From positions 186,001-250,000 of the forward strand of contig NC_015732.1 of assembly GCF_000219725.1 (NCBI RefSeq): 64,000 nt of DNA, in the 5' to 3' direction. A program made the position numbers and the translations under genes. Source of the DNA: Gracilinema caldarium DSM 7334. Lineage in GTDB: Bacteria; Spirochaetota; Spirochaetia; Treponematales; Breznakiellaceae. Below the pieces are notes generated by a model. The model did not search any database, was not told where the DNA came from, and saw only the letters and a list, made by a program, of their open reading frames with translations. Positions 59,660-64,000 of this stretch are shown in pieces (positions within the stretch are counted from its first letter, which is position 1; each line of letters opens with the position of its first letter).

Positions 59660-59938
59660 ATGGAACAGAAGGCTGAAAAACACCGTATAACCATTTGTAT
59701 GGGAAGTTCCTGTTTTTCCCGGGGAAACAGCGTGAATGCAGAGCTGGTTCAGCGGCTTATTCAGGAAGGAAAGATCCGGGCGGAACTTCAGGATGCGGAA
59801 GTAACGGGGACCCTGTGCGAAGGGTTGTGCAAGGATGGCCCCATCGTCATTATCGACGGCATTATTCACCGGCAGGTGACCCCCATGGTGTTACAGGACC
59901 TCTTAACCTCCTCAAACCGGGTCCGGGAAAGGGCCTAA
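59660..59938 (+). CDS. Thioredoxin-like [2Fe-2S] protein
   Basis: A 92-residue protein with the thioredoxin-like ferredoxin fold: ICMGSSCFSRGN (two Cys) and TGTLCEGLCKDGPIVIIDG (two Cys) give the four ligands for a [2Fe-2S] cluster, as in the NuoE/HoxE and HydB N-terminal domains. Probably an electron carrier to the sensory hydrogenase encoded directly after (6-bp gap). It leads the operon; GGGAGGT precedes its ATG. A second member of the same fold is encoded at 62925. No larger NADH-binding subunit is within the window. Confidence 0.88.
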   Translation: MEQKAEKHRITICMGSSCFSRGNSVNAELVQRLIQEGKIRAELQDAEVTGTLCEGLCKDGPIVIIDGIIHRQVTPMVLQDLLTSSNRVRERA

Positions 59939-59944
59939 TGTGCT

Positions 59945-61687
59945 ATGGATGTATTAAACCCTATTTATACAGAAAAAGCGGCCTGTCAGGACTGTTATAA
60001 ATGTGTCCGCCAGTGTTCAGTAAAGGCTATTCGGGTGGAAAACGGCAGGGCCGCGGTGGTTAAGGATCTCTGCGTCCTCTGCGGTCACTGTGTCGAAGTG
60101 TGTCCCGTGGGGGCAAAGAAGGTCCGCAGTGACCTGGGCCGGGCCCGGAAATTGATCGCTTCGGGCAAAAGGGTTATTGCTTCCTTAGCTCCTTCCTTTG
60201 CTTCCGAATTCCCCGGCATAGACCTGGACCGCATGACCGCCGCCCTGACCCGGCTTGGCTTTTGGGCAGTCTCAGAAACCGCCTGGGGTGCGGACCTGGT
60301 AGCCAGAGCGGTGGCCCAACAATTACAGACCGCGCCCCAGGGGACGATCCTTGTGTCTTCTGCCTGCCCTACCGTGGTAGATTATATTACCAAATACAGG
60401 CCTGCCTTTGCGGATCGGATTACGAGCCTTGCCAGTCCCCTGATGGCCCAGGCTCGGGAACTGCATCGCCTCTATGGCGATGACTGTGCAATTGTCTTTA
60501 TCGGCCCCTGTATTTCTAAAAAGCAGGAAGCGGATGAGCATAGTCAGGATATCGCGGTAGCCATAGATTTCGAAGATCTCCGTACCTGGTTTACCGAAGA
60601 AAAAATAATGCTACCCCTTATCCAGCCAAATTCCGAAGCCCGGCTTATCCCTGAACGGGCTGGTAAGGGCGCTCTGTACCCTGTGGATGGGGGCATGATT
60701 GCCGCTATAAAGAGCTGGAATGTTCCGGCCCAGGTAAAATTTATGTCCTTTTCAGGGATAGAAGAAATAGAGCGTGCTCTGGATGAATTGGAAGAAGCCT
60801 TAGACCAGGGGGAACTGCAAGAGCCCCTTTTCCTGGAACTCTTGGCCTGTCCCGGGGGCTGTGTTAATGGCCCCCGTACAAAAAAGCGGACCGGTACCAT
60901 CCGCAAGCGGCTTTCAGTGTTGGAATACGGACAAAACCGCCTTGCCGGGGCGGTAGCCCAAAGCCTGACCGATACGGCAACGGTATTGTACCAACAGTGG
61001 ACTACAAAACCGGTGACACCGGGGCCCTGTAGTGAGCAGGAATTGGCGGAAGCCCTGCGCCGGACCGGTAAATACAGCCGGGAGGATGAGCTTAATTGCG
61101 GGGGCTGCGGTTATGATACCTGCCGGGACTTTGCCCGGGCCATGCTGGCGGGCAAAGCAGAACCGGACATGTGTGTGTCCTACATGCGCAAGCTTGCCCA
61201 GAAAAAAGCCAATGGCCTTATCCGGGCTATACCGAGCGGCGTCGTCATCGTAGATGCCCGCCTCACTATTGTAGAATGCAACCAGAATTTTGCCCGTATC
61301 CTTGGGGAAGAGGCCCTCCAGTTATGGGAAGCCAAGCCCGGTCTCGAAGGGGCTTCCTTAGAAAAACTGTTTCCCTTCTACCGTTATTTTCAGGATGTGC
61401 TGGATGGAGCTGAAGCGATTGATCGGGATATCCGTTTTAATAACCGGATCCTTCATACCACCATTTTTGGTATAGAACGGGGGGCCTATGCAGGGGGTGT
61501 ATTCCAGGATGTGACCGCCCCCTGGGTGCAGAAGGACCGGGTTGTTTCCCAGGCCCGAAAGGTCATTACCCGGAACCTGGCGGTGGTACAGAAAATTGCA
61601 TTCCTGCTTGGAGAAAATGCGGCAGAAACCGAGGCCACCCTTAATTCCATCATAGAGTCCTTTGAAAAATCTGAGGGCAACTCATGA
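59945..61687 (+). CDS. hydS: HydS-type sensory [FeFe] hydrogenase with PAS domain
   Basis: A 580-residue protein. Two [4Fe-4S] motifs at the start (CQDCYKCVRQC and CVLCGHCVEVCP). An H-cluster domain with SSACPTVVDY near residue 142 (L1), IGPCISKKQE near 189 (L2) and LACPGGCVNGP near 307 (L3): the four cluster ligands are kept, but the proton-relay Cys of the catalytic TSCCP motif is Ala. Then a four-Cys motif (CGGCGYDTCRDFA...DMC, about 384-411) and a C-terminal PAS domain (AIPSGVVIVDARLTIVECNQNFARIL). This layout matches the group C hydrogen sensors. It shares ATGA with the phosphatase downstream. Confidence 0.88.
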   Translation: MDVLNPIYTEKAACQDCYKCVRQCSVKAIRVENGRAAVVKDLCVLCGHCVEVCPVGAKKVRSDLGRARKLIASGKRVIASLAPSFASEFPGIDLDRMTAALTRLGFWAVSETAWGADLVARAVAQQLQTAPQGTILVSSACPTVVDYITKYRPAFADRITSLASPLMAQARELHRLYGDDCAIVFIGPCISKKQEADEHSQDIAVAIDFEDLRTWFTEEKIMLPLIQPNSEARLIPERAGKGALYPVDGGMIAAIKSWNVPAQVKFMSFSGIEEIERALDELEEALDQGELQEPLFLELLACPGGCVNGPRTKKRTGTIRKRLSVLEYGQNRLAGAVAQSLTDTATVLYQQWTTKPVTPGPCSEQELAEALRRTGKYSREDELNCGGCGYDTCRDFARAMLAGKAEPDMCVSYMRKLAQKKANGLIRAIPSGVVIVDARLTIVECNQNFARILGEEALQLWEAKPGLEGASLEKLFPFYRYFQDVLDGAEAIDRDIRFNNRILHTTIFGIERGAYAGGVFQDVTAPWVQKDRVVSQARKVITRNLAVVQKIAFLLGENAAETEATLNSIIESFEKSEGNS

Positions 61688-62913
61688 ACGGGGATATTTT
61701 TATAGAGGTGGGCCACTACTGCTGTAAAAAGTATGGCCAGGGTGCGGAAGGTGATGTTTTTCTGTCCCGCAAAACCGATGACGGCCGGATCATTTCAGTC
61801 CTTTCCGACGGCCTCGGGTCGGGTATAAAAGCCGGTGTATTGGCAACCCTCACCGCTACCATGGCCGCTAAATTTGTGGCCGAGGATATGCCCCCAAGAA
61901 AGGCCGCCCGGATCATCATGAAGACCCTGCCGGTCTGCAAAGAACGGGGTATCAGTTATGCCACCTTTACCCTGGTGGATATGGACAGTCAGAGTCAGGT
62001 TAAGATCATTGAATATGATAATCCCGCCTACCTGCTGTTTCGCCAGGCCGCTGAACCGGTCCTTCTGGAACCCCTGAAACGGGACCTGGTGGTACGGCGG
62101 CCCGCCGGAAGCCGGAGAGACCATGGCGGTACAGCCACGGCTATGCTCAGCCGGGCGGTGATGCACTATAGTGAATTCGAGGCGAAACCGGGGGATCGGC
62201 TCATTTTCTTTTCCGATGGCGTGGCCCAATCCGGTATGGGAAGCCGGGCATACCCCCTTGGCTGGGGCATTCCCAGAATTCAGGCCCATGTGATGAAGCT
62301 TATTCAGGAAACACCGGACATTTCGGCCCGAAAACTGGCCCAGGCAATCGTAAAGGAAGCAGAATCCCACGATGCCTACCATGCCAAGGATGACATAACC
62401 TGTGCGGTGATTTACTTTAGAAAACCCCGGCGTCTGCTCTTAATGACCGGCCCTTCTATTGACCCTGAACGGGATGCGGAAATGGCTCAAATTTTCCGGG
62501 ACTTTAAGGGCGCTAAGGTGCTTTGCGGCGGCACCACCGCAAGCATTATTTCCCGGGAATTAGGAAGGCCCATCAAGGTGAACCTGAAGAATATAGACCC
62601 CAGCATTCCGCCAGCCTCGACCATGGAAGGGGCTGACCTGGTAACCGAGGGCATCATTACCTTGGGTAAGGTGGCAGAACTGCTGGAAAATCCCGCCACA
62701 GCAGAGCGATACCGGGTAAACCCGGCGACCCAGCTAACGGAACTGCTTTTGAATTCCGATTGCATCGAATTTGTGGTGGGAACAAAAATTAATGAAGCCC
62801 ACCAGGACCCGACCATGCCGGTAGAGCTGGAAATACGGAGAAATATCATCAAACGTATAGCAGGATTGCTCGAAGAAAAGTATCTTAAGGAAATCCAAAT
62901 CCGTTTTATATAG
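61684..62913 (+). CDS. SpoIIE/PP2C-type serine/threonine phosphatase with an extra C-terminal domain
   Basis: A 409-residue protein. Residues about 1-245 are a PP2C SpoIIE-like domain: VFLSRKTDDGRIISVLSDGLGSGIKAG (metal Asp), YATFTLVDM, GDRLIFFSDGVAQSGMG and HAKDDITCAVIYF. Residues about 250-409 form an additional domain (MTGPSIDPERDAEMAQIFRDFKGAKVLCGGTTASII... TEGIITLGKVAELLE) that I do not place in a named family. The gene overlaps hydS by 4 nt and is followed by a [2Fe-2S] protein, so it may translate the hydrogen signal into protein dephosphorylation; that link is inferred from the operon. Confidence 0.88.
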   Translation: MNGDIFIEVGHYCCKKYGQGAEGDVFLSRKTDDGRIISVLSDGLGSGIKAGVLATLTATMAAKFVAEDMPPRKAARIIMKTLPVCKERGISYATFTLVDMDSQSQVKIIEYDNPAYLLFRQAAEPVLLEPLKRDLVVRRPAGSRRDHGGTATAMLSRAVMHYSEFEAKPGDRLIFFSDGVAQSGMGSRAYPLGWGIPRIQAHVMKLIQETPDISARKLAQAIVKEAESHDAYHAKDDITCAVIYFRKPRRLLLMTGPSIDPERDAEMAQIFRDFKGAKVLCGGTTASIISRELGRPIKVNLKNIDPSIPPASTMEGADLVTEGIITLGKVAELLENPATAERYRVNPATQLTELLLNSDCIEFVVGTKINEAHQDPTMPVELEIRRNIIKRIAGLLEEKYLKEIQIRFI

Positions 62914-62924
62914 AGGAGCCATAT

Positions 62925-63188
62925 ATGAGTGAAACCATTGTCAAAGTCGTTGTCTGTTCCGGTACGGCCTGTTACGTCATGGGCGGTTCTGAACTACTGC
63001 TTTTAGATGACCACATCCCCGCCAAATGGAAGGGCCGGGTGGAATTGGAAGGTTCACCCTGCCTTGGGTTTTGCAAGGACAAGGCCAGCGGCAAAGCCCC
63101 CTTTGCCATGATCGATGGGGAACTGATTCCCCAGGCAACAATCCCTGAAATACTGCGAAAGATTGGAGAAAAATTAGGAGACCGATGA
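62925..63188 (+). CDS. Second thioredoxin-like [2Fe-2S] protein
   Basis: An 87-residue paralogue of the protein at 59660: VVCSGTACYVMGG (two Cys, CxxxxC) and GSPCLGFCKDKASGKAPFAMIDG (two Cys). The spacing of the second pair (CLGFC) equals that in NuoE-like domains. It overlaps the following hydrogenase gene by 4 nt (ATGA), which suggests tight coupling and a role as its electron donor or as a small subunit. GAGGAG precedes its ATG. Confidence 0.86.
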   Translation: MSETIVKVVVCSGTACYVMGGSELLLLDDHIPAKWKGRVELEGSPCLGFCKDKASGKAPFAMIDGELIPQATIPEILRKIGEKLGDR

Positions 63189-64000
63189 TGCACTATAACA
63201 ACAATGCCGCCCTGGTAAAACGGGAGCTATTAATATCGCTCATCAAATTGATGCTCGAAGACCGCCTCGAAGAAGGTATCGATAAGATTCCCTATGAGAT
63301 GACCCGGGACCCGGATTATCAGCCCATACGTTGCTGTGTGCACCACGACCGGGAAATTCTTAAGAGCCGCTTGCTCGCCCGTCTGGGCTTTTCAGTAGAA
63401 CAGTATGTTGATGACGGTACCCCCCTGTCGGTCTATGCCAGGGAAGCCTTGGCGCGGGAACGCATTTCTGCCCCGATTCTTACGGTGCTCGACGAAGCCT
63501 GCAATGCCTGTGTTAAGACCCAGTTCATGGTGACCAATGCCTGTCAGGGTTGTCTTGCCCGGCCCTGTATGATGAACTGCCCCAAAAAGGCGGTGACCAT
63601 AGTGGACGGTCATGCGGTCATCGATAAGGATAAGTGTGTAAACTGCGGCATTTGTCAGCAGGTTTGTCCCTACCATGCGATTATTAAAATCCCCGTTCCC
63701 TGCGAAGAAGCCTGTCCGGTGGGGGCCATTTCAAAGGATGCAAATGGCAAAGAACGGATTGATTATGAAAAATGTATCTTCTGCGGCAATTGTATGAGGG
63801 AGTGCCCCTTCGGCGCCATGATGGACAAATCCCAGATTATCGATGTCCTTGCGGCCAAAAAGCGGGGTAAAAAACTGGCAGCCCTCTTCGCACCGGCTGT
63901 GGCAGGGCAGTTCAAGGCATCCCTGGGCAAACTGGTTGCCGCTCTGGAAAAGGCAGGATTCGACGCAGTCTATGAGGTAGCCCTGGGGGCGGATATTACC
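63185..64000 (+). CDS. [FeFe] hydrogenase, catalytic type, 3' end beyond window
   Basis: The first 272 residues of a longer protein. After an N-terminal helical region without known motif come several cysteine groups: CQGCLARPCMMNCP, CVNCGICQQVCP, CEEACPVGA and CIFCGNCMRECPFGA, i.e. at least two complete [4Fe-4S] motifs and extra ligands, then the beginning of the hydrogenase domain (KKLAALFAPAVAGQFKASLGKLVAALEKAGFDAVYEVALGADI). The H-cluster loops L1-L3 fall beyond the right edge, so catalytic integrity cannot be judged. ATG at 63185 or 63188, coupled to the upstream [2Fe-2S] gene. Likely the hydrogen-forming partner of the sensor system; domain order resembles the group B monomeric enzymes. 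Confidence 0.85.
   Translation, partial: MMHYNNNAALVKRELLISLIKLMLEDRLEEGIDKIPYEMTRDPDYQPIRCCVHHDREILKSRLLARLGFSVEQYVDDGTPLSVYAREALARERISAPILTVLDEACNACVKTQFMVTNACQGCLARPCMMNCPKKAVTIVDGHAVIDKDKCVNCGICQQVCPYHAIIKIPVPCEEACPVGAISKDANGKERIDYEKCIFCGNCMRECPFGAMMDKSQIIDVLAAKKRGKKLAALFAPAVAGQFKASLGKLVAALEKAGFDAVYEVALGADIT

Noticed and set aside
1-64000. CRISPR arrays or insertion sequences
   Set aside because: No array of spaced direct repeats and no transposase-like protein was seen; the only tandem repeats are the trpCF linker and the 12-bp triple repeat.

Overview
The window looks like a chromosome segment of a treponeme-like spirochaete with a free-living or gut, sugar-fermenting lifestyle. This is inferred from gene content: a cyclophilin-FKBP fusion of the type known from Treponema, an ApbE-type lipoprotein, an [FeFe]-hydrogenase/hydrogen-sensor operon of the kind described in termite-gut treponemes, a phosphofructokinase with the G/K active-site pair, and many spirochaete-style lipoproteins and hybrid kinases. 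No rRNA gene or species marker is present, so the species is not claimed.

Layout. 1-2.2 kb: dus and tatD (minus) and a small membrane protein. 2.3-6.0 kb: FMN riboswitch, terminator and a complete riboflavin operon ribD-ribE-ribBA-ribH. 6.1-9.4 kb: TPP riboswitch, terminator and thiD-thiM-thiE plus a HAD phosphatase. 9.4-16.6 kb: a complete, tightly overlapping trp operon trpE-trpGD-trpCF-trpB-trpA, visibly richer in GC than the vitamin operons, with two gene fusions and a hexapeptide-repeat linker. 16.6-19.1 kb: ygiQ, an NFU protein and a SlyX-like protein (minus). 19.2-22.0 kb: phosphofructokinase and a LarA-like protein, then an eroded DUF4143-type ATPase remnant. 22.5-26.5 kb: histidine kinase, TrmH-family methyltransferase, AlaX editing protein and a PduO-type adenosyltransferase.

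26.5-33.6 kb: an efflux operon (regulator with two TetR units, TolC, lipoprotein adaptor, RND pump, small PII-like protein) behind a palindromic operator. 33.6-43.3 kb: inositol monophosphatase family, ApbE lipoprotein, PIN protein, dual-family immunophilin, large hybrid kinase, glycerol kinase and an unrecognised 570-residue protein. 43.3-46.9 kb: recR-ybaB-dnaX with an in-frame dnaX slippery heptamer, SRP RNA, and a tRNA cluster with four serine isoacceptors plus Arg(GCG), interrupted by a 168-bp structured segment bounded by copies of a tRNA 3' end.

47.1-53.5 kb: HAD hydrolase, exported metallophosphoesterase behind a start-codon hairpin, MFS transporter, exported TPR-like protein and PHP phosphoesterase. 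53.5-58.8 kb: a sugar ABC importer next to a two-component system, separated by three 12-bp tandem repeats. 58.9-59.6 kb: a Phd/VapC toxin-antitoxin pair. 59.6-64.0 kb: a hydrogen-sensing/hydrogenase operon (2Fe-2S protein, HydS-type sensory hydrogenase with PAS, SpoIIE-type phosphatase, second 2Fe-2S protein, and a catalytic-type [FeFe] hydrogenase cut by the window edge).

Most likely second-look items: the sensory hydrogenase with Ala in place of the proton-relay Cys coupled to a phosphatase gene; the tRNA-bounded structured segment; the start-codon hairpin at the transcript 5' end before the metallophosphoesterase; the dnaX frameshift signal; and three genes whose ATG lies exactly 6 nt after a -10-like hexamer (possible leaderless mRNAs).
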